Origin: Pirellulales bacterium
GTDB taxonomy: Bacteria > Planctomycetota > Planctomycetia > Pirellulales > JACPPG01
Length of the DNA stretch: 47,439 nucleotides
Direction: 5' to 3'
Assembly: GCA_035546535.1 (NCBI GenBank)
Contig: DASZWQ010000091.1
Span: forward strand, 1 to 47,439
Shown piece after piece: positions 1 to 8,528 of the stretch (its first letter is position 1; each line of letters starts with the position of its first letter). Under the pieces are notes generated by a model. It saw only the letters and a list, made by a program, of their open reading frames with translations. It was not told where the DNA came from and searched no databases. A program made the position numbers and the translations under genes.

Positions 1-1467
1 GCCTAAATGGTAATTCGTGGCCGGGCTACCCACGGCCAGCGGCGGCGGGCCCATCAGCTCCGCGGTCTGCGTCATGGTGCTCACGTACCCCAGCGAGCCG
101 GATTTGAGCGCAAAGGTGACGGGCCGGTTGGCAATCATCGGCGTAGGCACGATGCTGGCGATCGTGACGTGCTGCAGCACGGCCAGGACCGCCGCCTGCG
201 TAGCGTTGCCGTTGAACGTGACGTTCATCGTTTTGCCTGCCGTGAACGTGCCGACGGTCGTGCCATTGAAGATGAGCGACGAACCGGACACCACGAGCGA
301 TCCCGAAGACTCGATACCCAGGCGGTCGTTGATATATGCCGACGTATCGGTCACTTTCAGCGTCGAGTTGGCGAAGTCGCCGATGCCGGTAGCAAGACTC
401 GCGAAGGGGGTCAGCAGGATCGGCGGCCCGCCCGGGGTATAGATCGGCGTCGTGCCGCCATTGGTCATCGGGGGCGCGGGCGTAACGGTGACGCCCGCTC
501 CCAATAGATTGCCCGCGGCCGTGAGCTGCCAGGCGGACCAAGGATTGACCGAAACTTCTTTATAGACCTGCGAATCGGCGGCGACCGAAAAAACAATGGT
601 CGTGCCGCTGCTGTTGTTGATCGCGCTGATGCCCTTGGTGGTGCCGGGCTGGGTCAACGTCCAACCCTTCCAGTTGTTGGCGGCGGTCTCGACATAGATC
701 TGGCCGTCGGCACCGACGGCAAAGACCTTCACGGCCGCCGTGGCCGTCGTCGCGGTGGGGGTCGAGATTTCCTGGACGGCGCCTGTCTGGGTCAACGTCC
801 ACACGCTCCAACCGCCGCCGGGGATCGCGTGCTCGGTCCACACCTGGTTGTCCATGCCGATGGCGAAGACGTGCGTCTCGCCGCTGGCGTCCATCATCAC
901 GCTGATTTGTTTGGCGGTGCCGGCGCGGGTTAGCGTCCAGTTGCTCCAGCCGCCGCCGGTGACCGATTCGTCGTACACCTGGTTGTCGGAACCGATGATG
1001 AACACCGTGAGAGCGCCGCCTGGCGCCACGGTCGGCTGCGTGGCGATATCCTGCGCGAACCCTGCTTGCGTCAACGTCCAGGCCGTCCAAGCGCCGTTGA
1101 CCTGCTGCTCTTGCCAAACCTGGTTGTCATCACGAATGGCAAAGACGTGCAGATTGCCCGAACCATCGTGCGCGACGGCGATTTCCTTTACCGTTCCCGC
1201 CTGAGTCAACGTCCAGGCATTCCATCCGCCCAGGCCATTGGAGGTTTCCAGGTACACCTGGTGGTCGTTGCCGATCGCGAAGACGTCGGTCTGCGATCCC
1301 TGGTTGACCTGGATGGCGTCGATCGAACCCGAGGTGCCGCTGAGCATGCAGCGATCTTCGAACGTCTCGAAGCGGAGCTTGCGCCGATTCGGACGGCGCG
1401 CCGGTTTCCGTCGCGAAGGTGTGCGTCCGAAGAACCGATCAACAAGCTTGTCGAAGAATTCCGCCAT
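1..1467 (-). CDS. Tectonin-like beta-propeller surface protein, 3' end outside the window
   Basis: The reading frame is open from an ATG at 1465-1467 to the window edge, giving 489 residues without a stop; AGGGAAG lies six bases before the ATG. Residues 1-33 are strongly basic and lead into RFETFEDRCMLS (32-43), the planctomycete version of the LExLEDRxLLS leader motif found at the start of large exported proteins. About residues 50-340 hold six repeats of roughly 45 residues, each with an 'N/DxQVY/W' strand and a closing W..WTLTQAG, as in tectonin/PLL-type lectin propellers. From about 345 a different domain follows, with a DRLGI..SG..VSG...FNGTTVGTFTAG pattern typical of tandem Ig/cadherin-like repeats in giant surface proteins. 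Probable role is surface binding or adhesion; the ligand is unknown. The full protein is probably much longer. Confidence 0.85.
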   Translation of the reverse strand, partial: MAEFFDKLVDRFFGRTPSRRKPARRPNRRKLRFETFEDRCMLSGTSGSIDAIQVNQGSQTDVFAIGNDHQVYLETSNGLGGWNAWTLTQAGTVKEIAVAHDGSGNLHVFAIRDDNQVWQEQQVNGAWTAWTLTQAGFAQDIATQPTVAPGGALTVFIIGSDNQVYDESVTGGGWSNWTLTRAGTAKQISVMMDASGETHVFAIGMDNQVWTEHAIPGGGWSVWTLTQTGAVQEISTPTATTATAAVKVFAVGADGQIYVETAANNWKGWTLTQPGTTKGISAINNSSGTTIVFSVAADSQVYKEVSVNPWSAWQLTAAGNLLGAGVTVTPAPPMTNGGTTPIYTPGGPPILLTPFASLATGIGDFANSTLKVTDTSAYINDRLGIESSGSLVVSGSSLIFNGTTVGTFTAGKTMNVTFNGNATQAAVLAVLQHVTIASIVPTPMIANRPVTFALKSGSLGYVSTMTQTAELMGPPPLAVGSPATNYHLG

Positions 1468-1770
1468 CGCCAACTTCCCTGTAGGTTTGCCCGCTGGTGA
1501 GACGCACCGACGCGCAGCCTGATGCGCAAGGTTGGATCGGGTGCGGACCGAAACCGCCTGGATAGGATTTGTCAGAAGTGCCGCGAGCGCCGCCCGACCG
1601 GCGTTCTCCGATCCGCGAGGGGTGAGAATTCGTCGCCCACGGAACGGGAGGCGGATTGTCAGCGCCTTGCCGGATCGCGCCAACGCCAAAGTGCTGACGA
1701 CTCGTTAAGGCTGCTGATAGCACCGCCCCCGCGGCCCGGCCGATGTCCGTCCGGTGCAATGCCCGAGTGC

Positions 1771-1801
1771 CATGCTTTTTCGCCAGCGGCGAATAAGCAT
1801 G
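1771..1801. repeat. REP-like inverted repeat
   Basis: Two 14-base arms, CATGCTTTTTCGCC and GGCGAATAAGCATG, pair with one mismatch around a 3-base loop (AGC). It sits in non-coding DNA, with no T-run beyond the stem, so it looks more like an extragenic palindrome than a terminator. A looser relative (GCATGCT/AGCATGC arms) lies near 32339-32370. Confidence 0.5.
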
Positions 1802-1833
1802 CTTTCCCAAGTACGGAGGGCTATCCCCGCCCC

Positions 1834-1990
1834 CTAGCAGCCTGTTGAAAAAAGCCCTCGTGGCTTTTTTCAACCTCGCCAAGTGCGAAGCAAAGCTTCG
1901 CACGACTCGCAAAATAAAGACTTACGTCGATATTTTGCCATCGCATCCCTGCGATGTCGCAGCCCGTTGAGTTCTTCAACAGGCTGCTAG
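1834..1990. mobile_element. 157-bp MITE-like element, copy 1
   Basis: The element starts CTAGCAGCCTGTTGAA and ends with the exact inverse TTCAACAGGCTGCTAG. Inside are three further perfect hairpins: GTTGAAAAAAGCC/GGCTTTTTTCAAC, GTGCGAAGC/GCTTCGCAC and CATCGCA/TGCGATG. Copy 2 at 12487-12643 has the same length and differs at only three positions. It has no coding capacity of its own. The palindromic outer CTAG could be part of the terminal repeat or a 4-bp target duplication; IS5-group elements are known to use YTAR targets, but assignment to a parent transposase is inference. The first hairpin ends in a run of T and could also stop transcription. Confidence 0.85.
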
Positions 1991-2020
1991 GCGATTCCTG
2001 CTTGCTATCATGGTGGGCTT

Positions 2021-3604
2021 ATGCCCGCACACTCGCCTGTCCCAGATGCCTCGCCCGCCGGCTCGTCGGCCGCACCGCTGCTGACTGCGCGGCATATCAG
2101 CAAGGCCTTTCCGGGCGTGCAGGCGCTCGACGACGTGCAGCTCACGCTCGCTGCGGGCGAGGTTTTGTGCGTGGTCGGCGAGAACGGCGCGGGCAAGTCG
2201 ACCTTGATGAAGATCCTCGGCGGTGTCTACGCGCCCGACGCCGGAGAAATTCAGATCGACGGCCGGGCCGTACGCTTAGGGAGCGTGCAAGAAGCGCAAG
2301 CCGCCGGCGTCATGCTTATCCACCAGGAACTGAACCTGGCCACGAGCCTGGACGTGGCCGGCAATATCTTCCTGGGGCGCGAGCCGCGCTACGCAGGGCC
2401 GCTCGGCCTGCTCGACCGCCGCGTGTACGCCGACGCGGAAAAGATCACGCGTCGCATGGGCCTCTCGGTTAGCCCGCGCGAGCCGGTGAGCCGGCTTTCG
2501 ATCGGCCAGCAGCAGTTGGTCGAGATCGGCCGCTCGCTGAGCCTGTCGTCGCGCGTGCTGATCATGGACGAGCCGACGTCGAGCCTGTCGGCCCAGGACA
2601 CCGAACGCTTGTTCGCGGTGATCGATGATTTGCGCCGCGCCGGTGTCGGCATTCTCTATATCTCGCACCGCTTGCCCGAGGTGCAGCGCATCGCCGATCG
2701 CGTGACGGTGCTGCGCGATGGGCGCAATGCCGGCGAACGGGCGCGCGGCGAGATCAATCACGCCGCGCTCGTGCGGCTGATGATCGGCCGCGAATTGAAG
2801 CAGTTTTTCGTCCGCAGCCATCGGGCCGCGGTCAGCGGCGGCGCCCCCAGCGCGACGCTCGAGAAACCGGCGGCTCTATCCGTCGCCGGATGGAGAGTTT
2901 CAGCTACCCAAAAACGGACCGTCGATTTTCGCGTGGCGGCGGGCGAAATCGTCGGCATGGCCGGCCTCGTCGGCGCGGGACGCACGGAACTGGCCGAGAC
3001 GCTCTTCGGCATACGCCGCCCTGTGGCGGGCGAAATCACGATCGCCGGTCGCCCGGTCGACGTGCGCAGTCCGCAGGATGCCATCGCGGCCGGACTGTAC
3101 CTGGTGCCCGAGGATCGACGCATCCAGGGCCTTTTGCTCGAACAATCGGTGCGTCGCAATATCAGCCTGGCGTCGCTCGAGTTCCTGAGCCGCTTGGGCA
3201 TCATTCGCCGCCGTGAAGAGCAGCAGTTGGCCGACCGCATGTGCCGGCAACTCGCGGTGCGAACGGCTTCGATCGACAAGCAGGTCGGCATGCTCAGCGG
3301 CGGCAACCAGCAGAAAGTCGTGCTCGCCAAGTGGCTGGCCCGGCAGCCGAAACTATTGATCCTCGACGAGCCGACGCGCGGGGTCGATGTAGGCGCCAAG
3401 CGCGAGATTTACGCCCTGATGGACGAACTGACGGCTTCGGGCGTAGGCATCCTGATGATCTCGAGCGACCTGGAAGAGATCCTCGGCATGAGCGATCGCG
3501 TGCTGGTGATGCACGACGGCGAGCTGTCCGGCGAGCTTGCGCGGCACGAACTATCGGAACAAGCGGTGATGAACCTGGCGACGGGCGGAGATCGCGGCGC
3601 ATGA
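2021..3604 (+). CDS. Sugar ABC transporter ATP-binding protein (RbsA/MglA type)
   Basis: This is a 527-residue duplicated ATPase of the CUT2 class, which powers uptake of monosaccharides such as ribose, galactose or xylose across the inner membrane. The first domain has Walker A GENGAGKST (53-61), signature LSIGQQQ (near 160) and Walker B VLIMDEP (near 180). The second has a degenerate Walker A (GLVGAGRTE), signature LSGGNQQ (near 424) and Walker B LLILDEP (near 445), the asymmetry normal for RbsA-like proteins. Length matches the family. Its stop overlaps the permease start by four bases (ATGA at 3601-3604), so the two are translationally coupled. The sugar cannot be told from the sequence, and no periplasmic binding protein gene is next to it. 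Confidence 0.92.
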   Translation: MPAHSPVPDASPAGSSAAPLLTARHISKAFPGVQALDDVQLTLAAGEVLCVVGENGAGKSTLMKILGGVYAPDAGEIQIDGRAVRLGSVQEAQAAGVMLIHQELNLATSLDVAGNIFLGREPRYAGPLGLLDRRVYADAEKITRRMGLSVSPREPVSRLSIGQQQLVEIGRSLSLSSRVLIMDEPTSSLSAQDTERLFAVIDDLRRAGVGILYISHRLPEVQRIADRVTVLRDGRNAGERARGEINHAALVRLMIGRELKQFFVRSHRAAVSGGAPSATLEKPAALSVAGWRVSATQKRTVDFRVAAGEIVGMAGLVGAGRTELAETLFGIRRPVAGEITIAGRPVDVRSPQDAIAAGLYLVPEDRRIQGLLLEQSVRRNISLASLEFLSRLGIIRRREEQQLADRMCRQLAVRTASIDKQVGMLSGGNQQKVVLAKWLARQPKLLILDEPTRGVDVGAKREIYALMDELTASGVGILMISSDLEEILGMSDRVLVMHDGELSGELARHELSEQAVMNLATGGDRGA

Positions 3605-4542
3605 AAAAATGGTTGGGTCTGGCACTTTTCCTGTTGGCGATCTACCTGCTGCTGTTGCTGGCCGACCCCGGCGCGCGCAGCGCTTACAACCACGTGAATC
3701 TCGGACGGCGCATCGGCCTGTACGGCATCATCAGCCTGGGAGCGAGCATCCTGATCATCACCGGCGGAATCGATCTCTCGATCGGTTCCACGATCGGCCT
3801 GTGCGCCACGGTGATGGCCATGCTCTTGGTCGATTACCATGTGAACCCACTACTGGCCATCGTCGCGGTGCTGGCCTTGGGCGCCGCGATCGGGCTGGCC
3901 AACGGTCTGCTCGTGACCAAGCTCCGCGTCCAGGCGTTCGTCGTCACGCTATGCGGACTTTTTATCTACCGCGGCGCCGCGCGCTGGCTGTCGCGCGACC
4001 AGGTCAAGGGGCTTGGAACCGGCTACGAGTCGCTCAAGTATTGGCTATCCGACAGCCGCGACATTCTCGGCTTGCCGATGTCGCTCGTGATCTTTCTCGG
4101 CTTCGCCGCGCTGGCCACGGTGTTCTTGCACAGGAGCGTCTATGGCCGGTACATGTTCGCCGTGGGCAGCAACGAGCAGGCCGCCCGCTACTCGGGCATC
4201 GCCGTGGATCGATATCGCATCCTGGCGTACGTGCTGTGCTCGACCTTGGCAGCGCTTTTCAGCATTCTGTTTCTGATGGAGCAGAACTCGGTGCAACCGA
4301 CCGAGACGGGCAGCTTCTTCGAACTGTACGCCATCGCCGGGGCGGTGCTGGGGGGCTGCAGCCTGCGCGGCGGCGAAGGGAGCGTGCTGGGCGTCATCAT
4401 GGGGACCGCCATTCTCTGGATCCTGCCCAACTTTACGAAAATGTGGGGCGTCCCCTCGGAATTGGAATACACCGTGATCGGCGCGGCACTGTTGATCGGA
4501 GCCCTGGTGGACGAAGGCCTGCGCCGCGGCGCAAAGAAGTAG
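3601..4542 (+). CDS. Sugar ABC transporter permease (RbsC type)
   Basis: A 313-residue, very hydrophobic protein that starts at the ATG inside the ATGA overlap with the ATPase gene. An N-terminal membrane segment (LGLALFLLAIYLLLLLA) is followed by the family hallmark GGIDLSIGSTIGL, and the C-terminal part has AIAGAVLGGCSLRGGEGSVLG, the glycine-rich region of BPD_transp_2 permeases. It should form the homodimeric channel for the RbsA-type ATPase. An open frame runs upstream of this ATG inside the ATPase gene but it is a shadow. An 8-bp hairpin at 4663-4683 lies downstream and may end the transcript. Confidence 0.92.
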   Translation: MKKWLGLALFLLAIYLLLLLADPGARSAYNHVNLGRRIGLYGIISLGASILIITGGIDLSIGSTIGLCATVMAMLLVDYHVNPLLAIVAVLALGAAIGLANGLLVTKLRVQAFVVTLCGLFIYRGAARWLSRDQVKGLGTGYESLKYWLSDSRDILGLPMSLVIFLGFAALATVFLHRSVYGRYMFAVGSNEQAARYSGIAVDRYRILAYVLCSTLAALFSILFLMEQNSVQPTETGSFFELYAIAGAVLGGCSLRGGEGSVLGVIMGTAILWILPNFTKMWGVPSELEYTVIGAALLIGALVDEGLRRGAKK

Positions 4543-4912
4543 CACGCGGCTCTCGAAAAACCCTCTCCCTCCGGGAGCGAGTAGGGTGAGGGCTCGGACT
4601 TGCTGCAAATGCGCGCTTCGCGACTAACGCAACTTAGCGCAGGACGCGTTACCCTCCCCTAGCCCCTCCCTGGCAGGGAGGGGGATTTTGGTGGCTCCTA
4701 TGTTTGTTTTTCGCCAAGCGCGCGAACGCTGGTGGCGTCGTTAAAGTCGACGTCGTCGGCACATCGCCCGCGTGTGCGAAATTCCTGGGTGTCCGCGGTC
4801 GATGAATGAAACAGGCGATTTGCTCGCACGCTAGCGGGCGTTCGCTTCCCTTCCGCGATTTTTCCTGCCCTGCCGGTTTCGTCGACCGCCGCCGCTTTTC
4901 TTGCACCACCCG
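4543..4912. other. Intergenic region with GC-rich palindromes
   Basis: Contains a REP-like CCCTCTCCC...GGGTGAGGG inverted repeat at about 4560-4592 and the hairpin at 4663-4683. No small gene with a convincing start was recognised in the remaining bases before the kinase gene. Confidence 0.5.
4663..4683 (+). terminator. Possible terminator hairpin after the sugar importer
   Basis: CCCCTCCC and GGGAGGGG pair perfectly around TGGCA and are followed by GATTTTGG, a weak T-run. It lies 120 bases past the permease stop. The same kind of C/G palindrome is common as a dispersed repeat, so its function as a terminator is uncertain. Confidence 0.4.
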
Positions 4913-5860
4913 ATGCCAAAAGGCCTGCACACCGCTGAGCCGCGCATGTCGCGCGCGCCGAAAGCGCCACCAGACGCGCGGGCCGCCGAAGCCGCGCGCC
5001 GCGAGCGCCTCGGGTCGTGGGAACTGATTGAGCAGATCGGAGCCGGCGAGTTCAGCGAGATCTTTCGCGCCCGGCCCGCCAACCGTGGCGATGACGCGAC
5101 CGCTACCTATGCCGTCAAACGGCTCAAACGCGAATACGCCAGGGACATGAGCGCGGTCGCTCAATTGCGCCGCGAGGCGCGCGTGGGAAGCGCGGTGACG
5201 AGCCCCCACGTGGTGTCGATTCTCGACGCCCAGTCACTGCGCCCGCCCCATTACCTGGTCATGCCCTGGTTGGAAGGGCGCACGCTCGAGTCGCTGCTGC
5301 GCGAGGCATCGAGCACGTCGTTATCCACGTCATTCACGCTGTGGATCGCGCGGCAGGTGGCCCAGGCGCTCGACGCACTCCAGCGCGCGGGCTGGGTGCA
5401 TGCGGACGTTAAGCCGGCCAATCTCATGATCTCGTCCGCCGGGCATGCGACGCTGATCGACCTGGGGCTGGCTCGCCGGCCGGCGGACGAAGGTGCGACG
5501 CCGGCCGTGGAACTCGTCGGCACTCCCTGGTACATGGCTCCCGAGATGTTGCTCGGCGTCGGTTCGATCGACGCGCGCAGCGATCTCTATAGTCTGGGCG
5601 CCCTGATGTACGAAATGCTCACCGGCCGCGTGCCGTTTCCGGCCCAAGAGGCCCGGACGCTGGTCGAAGCTCATCGTGCCGGCGAACCAACTCCGCTGCG
5701 TGAACTCGCGCCGCACACGCCGGCCCCCGTGGCCCGGCTGGTGCATTCGCTTCTGGCGAAGGAGCCGATGCGTCGGCCGCAGGCACCCGGCGAATTGCTG
5801 CGCGAGTTGTTGGCGCTCGAAATCGCGCACTTCGGCGAAGACATCGCCCGCGACGCTTGA
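4913..5860 (+). CDS. Soluble serine/threonine protein kinase (Hanks type)
   Basis: A 315-residue single-domain kinase. The glycine loop is GAGEFSEIF, the ATP-binding lysine is in AVKRLK (K69), the catalytic loop reads HADVKPAN (D at about 165; HRD changed to HAD), the metal loop is DLG instead of DFG, and the activation segment ends in MAPEM. All phosphotransfer residues are present, so it should be active. There is no membrane segment, unlike most PknB-type kinases. The start is uncertain: an in-frame TTG at 4901 and an ATG at 4946 are alternatives, and none has a good ribosome binding site. The gene converges on glcF with only five bases between the stops. Its substrate is unknown. Confidence 0.88.
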   Translation: MPKGLHTAEPRMSRAPKAPPDARAAEAARRERLGSWELIEQIGAGEFSEIFRARPANRGDDATATYAVKRLKREYARDMSAVAQLRREARVGSAVTSPHVVSILDAQSLRPPHYLVMPWLEGRTLESLLREASSTSLSTSFTLWIARQVAQALDALQRAGWVHADVKPANLMISSAGHATLIDLGLARRPADEGATPAVELVGTPWYMAPEMLLGVGSIDARSDLYSLGALMYEMLTGRVPFPAQEARTLVEAHRAGEPTPLRELAPHTPAPVARLVHSLLAKEPMRRPQAPGELLRELLALEIAHFGEDIARDA

Positions 5861-5865
5861 ACCGC

Positions 5866-7251
5866 TTACAACCGCGGCTGCTTCTTCTGGTAGCTCAGAT
5901 CGAGCAGGTCCATCGGGTGCGCGACGAGCAGGCGTTCGCCGCGGCTGCGCGCTTCGCGCATGATCTGCAGCAGACAGCCGGCATTGCCCGTCAGCACGAC
6001 GCGGCTGCCCGTCTTCAAGATGTTGTCGAGTTTGCGGCGGCTGAGCCGGGCCGACATCTCGGGCTCGGTCAGGTTGTATGTTCCGGCCGCCCCGCAACAG
6101 ACTTCGGTCTCGGGCAGGTCGACCAGCTTGAGGCCGGGAATCTGTGACAGCAAACGGCGCGGCGCCTCGCGCACTTTTTGGGCGTGCCCCAGGTGGCAGG
6201 CGTCATGATACGTGGCCACGAAGGGCATTTGCCCCTCGGGCGGAACTAGCCCCAACGAGTCGAGGAACTCGCTGACATCCTTGATCTTGGCGGCGAACTC
6301 GGCGCGCTTCGGCTGCCGTGCGTCGTGCCAATGGTGACCGTAATCCTTGAGCATCGCTCCGCACCCGGCGACGTTGACCAGGATCGCGTCGACGCTGCTG
6401 GGATCGAACGCGGCCAGGTTCACGTCGGCAAGTTCGCGGGCCGGCTCGCTCGATCCGGCGTGAAAATGAATGGCGCCGCAGCATACCTGGTTCTGAGGTA
6501 CCAGCACGTCGCATCCGTTCTGCTGCAGTACCCGCGCCGTGGCCCAATGCGTGGGACGGAACATCACGTCCGCCACGCAACCCGTAAAGAGCGCGACCCG
6601 CGCCCGCCGCTTGCCGATCGCGGGCAATAGGGATGGCAGCGCCGGCCCCGGATTCTGCGGCGGCGGCAACATCTCGACCAGCCGCCGTAGCCGCGGCGGC
6701 AAGAGCCGCGTCAGACGCAGACTCTCGGCCAGCGAGACCAGCCCCAGGCGCTGCGCGATGCGCGCAGGGATCAACATCTTGCGCATGAGGTCCGGTTTCG
6801 TGAACAGCCCGAACAGGATGTATCGGTGGAACCAATCGGCGCTTTTGCGCGGGCCGTCGGATTGTTCCTCCATCGCCACGCGGAACGGCTCGATCAACTT
6901 GCCGTATTGCACGCCTGAGGGGCACGCCGTTTCGCACGCCCGGCAATCGAGGCACAGTTCCAGATGCCGGCGCACTTCGCTCGAAAGCGGCAGCCGGCCG
7001 TCAGTGACCGAGCGCATCAAGTAGATACGTCCGCGCGGACTGTCGTTTTCGTTCCCCAGTTCCAAGTACGTCGGACAAGCGGACGTACAGAGCCCACAAT
7101 GGACGCAATCCAGGAACAGTCCGTAGTCGATCGCTTCGCCGGGTCGCGCCGGCTGCGTCAAGGCCGGCGCATGAGAGTGCGCCACAGGCTCAGTCTGCGG
7201 CGGCGCGGTGGCTGGTTCAGCGGCGGGACGGTCGCTTGGTTCGGTCAGCAT
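5866..7251 (-). CDS. glcF: Glycolate oxidase iron-sulfur subunit
   Basis: A 461-residue protein with two 4Fe-4S motifs, CxxCxxCxxxCP at 49-60 (CVHCGLCTSACP) and CLDCRACETACP near 103-114, followed by two CCG cysteine-rich domains (CCGAIHFHAG and CCGAAGTYNL). This is the layout of GlcF, which passes electrons from the flavin subunits of membrane-linked glycolate dehydrogenase. An acidic, proline-rich leader of about 35 residues comes before the first cluster. The ATG overlaps the end of glcE by seven bases, making it the last gene of a glcD-glcE-glcF operon. Related lactate-utilisation LutA proteins also have CCG domains, but the neighbours decide for GlcF. Confidence 0.92.
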   Translation of the reverse strand: MLTEPSDRPAAEPATAPPQTEPVAHSHAPALTQPARPGEAIDYGLFLDCVHCGLCTSACPTYLELGNENDSPRGRIYLMRSVTDGRLPLSSEVRRHLELCLDCRACETACPSGVQYGKLIEPFRVAMEEQSDGPRKSADWFHRYILFGLFTKPDLMRKMLIPARIAQRLGLVSLAESLRLTRLLPPRLRRLVEMLPPPQNPGPALPSLLPAIGKRRARVALFTGCVADVMFRPTHWATARVLQQNGCDVLVPQNQVCCGAIHFHAGSSEPARELADVNLAAFDPSSVDAILVNVAGCGAMLKDYGHHWHDARQPKRAEFAAKIKDVSEFLDSLGLVPPEGQMPFVATYHDACHLGHAQKVREAPRRLLSQIPGLKLVDLPETEVCCGAAGTYNLTEPEMSARLSRRKLDNILKTGSRVVLTGNAGCLLQIMREARSRGERLLVAHPMDLLDLSYQKKQPRL

Positions 7252-8495
7252 ACGAAGATCGACAGGCCTGGGTTGAGCAGGTCCTGCGGGTCGAATTGTT
7301 TCTTGAGGGCGGTCATAAGTGCGGCGTCAGCACCAATCGGACCCCACACGGCCTGGTGCGTCAACTCAATTCCGGCAGCACAAGAATAGACCGTGGCGTG
7401 GCCGTCGGCTTTAACCGCCGCCGGTTGCAGGCCGCGCACCAGGACATTCAGTGCGTCGGCGGCCGTGAACTCGGGAAACTGTACGTAAACGATGCCGCTG
7501 GCGGCGTGAGCCTGCAGCGAGCAATTCGCCGCCAGCGCGGCCGCTGTTTGCATGAAAGTCGCCACGGCGCTCGATCGCATGGTCGCCTTGACGACCAGCG
7601 CCGGATTGCCGGCCGCCGGGAATTCCGCAAGCCGCGACCACAGTCCCTCAGTTGCCGCGCCCTCGACAACGCGCGGCCCCCGCGCTCCGTGCTCTTTCCA
7701 TTCGCGCAGCAATTGCTCGGTCTGCCACTTGACTTCGGCCGCCGTGCCTTCGAAACCGACGGCCAGCCGGGCGCGAATAGGACTCGAAACATGCCCCAGT
7801 GCCGGATCATGCTCCCAAGCGGGCCCCGCCAGCAGTTCGACGGCCATCGGCGTCGTGCGCGAAGCGCCTAAACCGGCCAACAGCGGCTCGGCCTGATCGA
7901 ATTCCGCGATGTCGCAAACGACGAAGGCAGTCGCTTCGGCGACGGGGCGCAGCTTGAGCGTCACTTGCGTGATCACCGCCAGCGCGCCGCGCGAGCCGGT
8001 CAGTAACTTGCAAAAGTCATAGCCGGCAACGTTCTTCACAACACGACCGCCTGCCTTGAACGCTACACCGCGCCCGTCGACGGCGCTAATGCCAATAACG
8101 AAGTCGCGGATCGCGCCGTGTCCGAAGCGGCGCGGACCGCTGGCGGCCGTGGCCACCACACCGCCCAGCGTGGCCTGGCTCGGCTGCGGCACGTCGATCG
8201 GCAAACGCTGGCCGTGCGCCGCAAGTTCCTTGGATAGAGCTTCGATCGTGATGCCCGCTTCGACCGTGATCGTCATGTCGCGCGCGGGATAATCAATCAC
8301 CCGAGCCAGGCCGGTGGTCGCCAGCCCGAAGCCCGGCTTGCGTGCCGGCATGCCAAAAACGAGGGCCGTGCCGCCGCCCATCGGATAAATCGGCGTGGCG
8401 CTAGCGCTTGCGCGCGCCACGACCGCGGCCAGTTCCTCCTGCGTGACAGGAACAAGCGTTTCGGTTAGCGGCAGGTTATCGGCGACGACGGCCAA
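7245..8495 (-). CDS. glcE: Glycolate oxidase FAD-binding subunit
   Basis: A 416-residue protein with an N-terminal PCMH-type FAD-binding fold: YPMGGGTALVFG, then VPQPSQATLGGVVATAASGPRR and GAIRDFVIGISAVDGRG. The C-terminal half is weaker, as is usual for GlcE, which is a shortened relative of GlcD. The best start is a TTG at 8493-8495, because no ATG or GTG lies between it and the upstream in-frame TAA. That TAA (8529-8531) is also the stop codon of glcD, so glcD and glcE share a reading frame and are parted by one stop and 33 bases. GlcD, GlcE and GlcF together oxidise glycolate to glyoxylate. Confidence 0.88.
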   Translation of the reverse strand: MAVVADNLPLTETLVPVTQEELAAVVARASASATPIYPMGGGTALVFGMPARKPGFGLATTGLARVIDYPARDMTITVEAGITIEALSKELAAHGQRLPIDVPQPSQATLGGVVATAASGPRRFGHGAIRDFVIGISAVDGRGVAFKAGGRVVKNVAGYDFCKLLTGSRGALAVITQVTLKLRPVAEATAFVVCDIAEFDQAEPLLAGLGASRTTPMAVELLAGPAWEHDPALGHVSSPIRARLAVGFEGTAAEVKWQTEQLLREWKEHGARGPRVVEGAATEGLWSRLAEFPAAGNPALVVKATMRSSAVATFMQTAAALAANCSLQAHAASGIVYVQFPEFTAADALNVLVRGLQPAAVKADGHATVYSCAAGIELTHQAVWGPIGADAALMTALKKQFDPQDLLNPGLSIFVC

Positions 8496-8528
8496 GTACG
8501 GTTCTTTCGTGATCGTGGGCGTTTTCGG

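Larger units (their letters stand above)
1468..2020. other. Intergenic region with a hairpin and a MITE copy
   Basis: The gap lies between two divergently transcribed genes. It holds the 31-base inverted repeat at 1771-1801 and the 157-bp element at 1834-1990, both listed separately. No open frame here has a recognisable protein or a good ribosome binding site. Promoters for both flanking genes should lie here, but no clear -35/-10 pair was seen. Confidence 0.6.

Noticed and set aside
7..507. Plus-strand open frames over the first 1.5 kb
   Set aside because: They are antisense shadows of the minus-strand propeller protein, whose frame has clear repeats and a leader motif.
1439..1912. Open frames at 1439-1912 and 12224-12565 (both minus) that share the same first 27 residues
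   Set aside because: The shared peptide comes only from the 157-bp repeat; the following residues are unrelated, so these are not genes.
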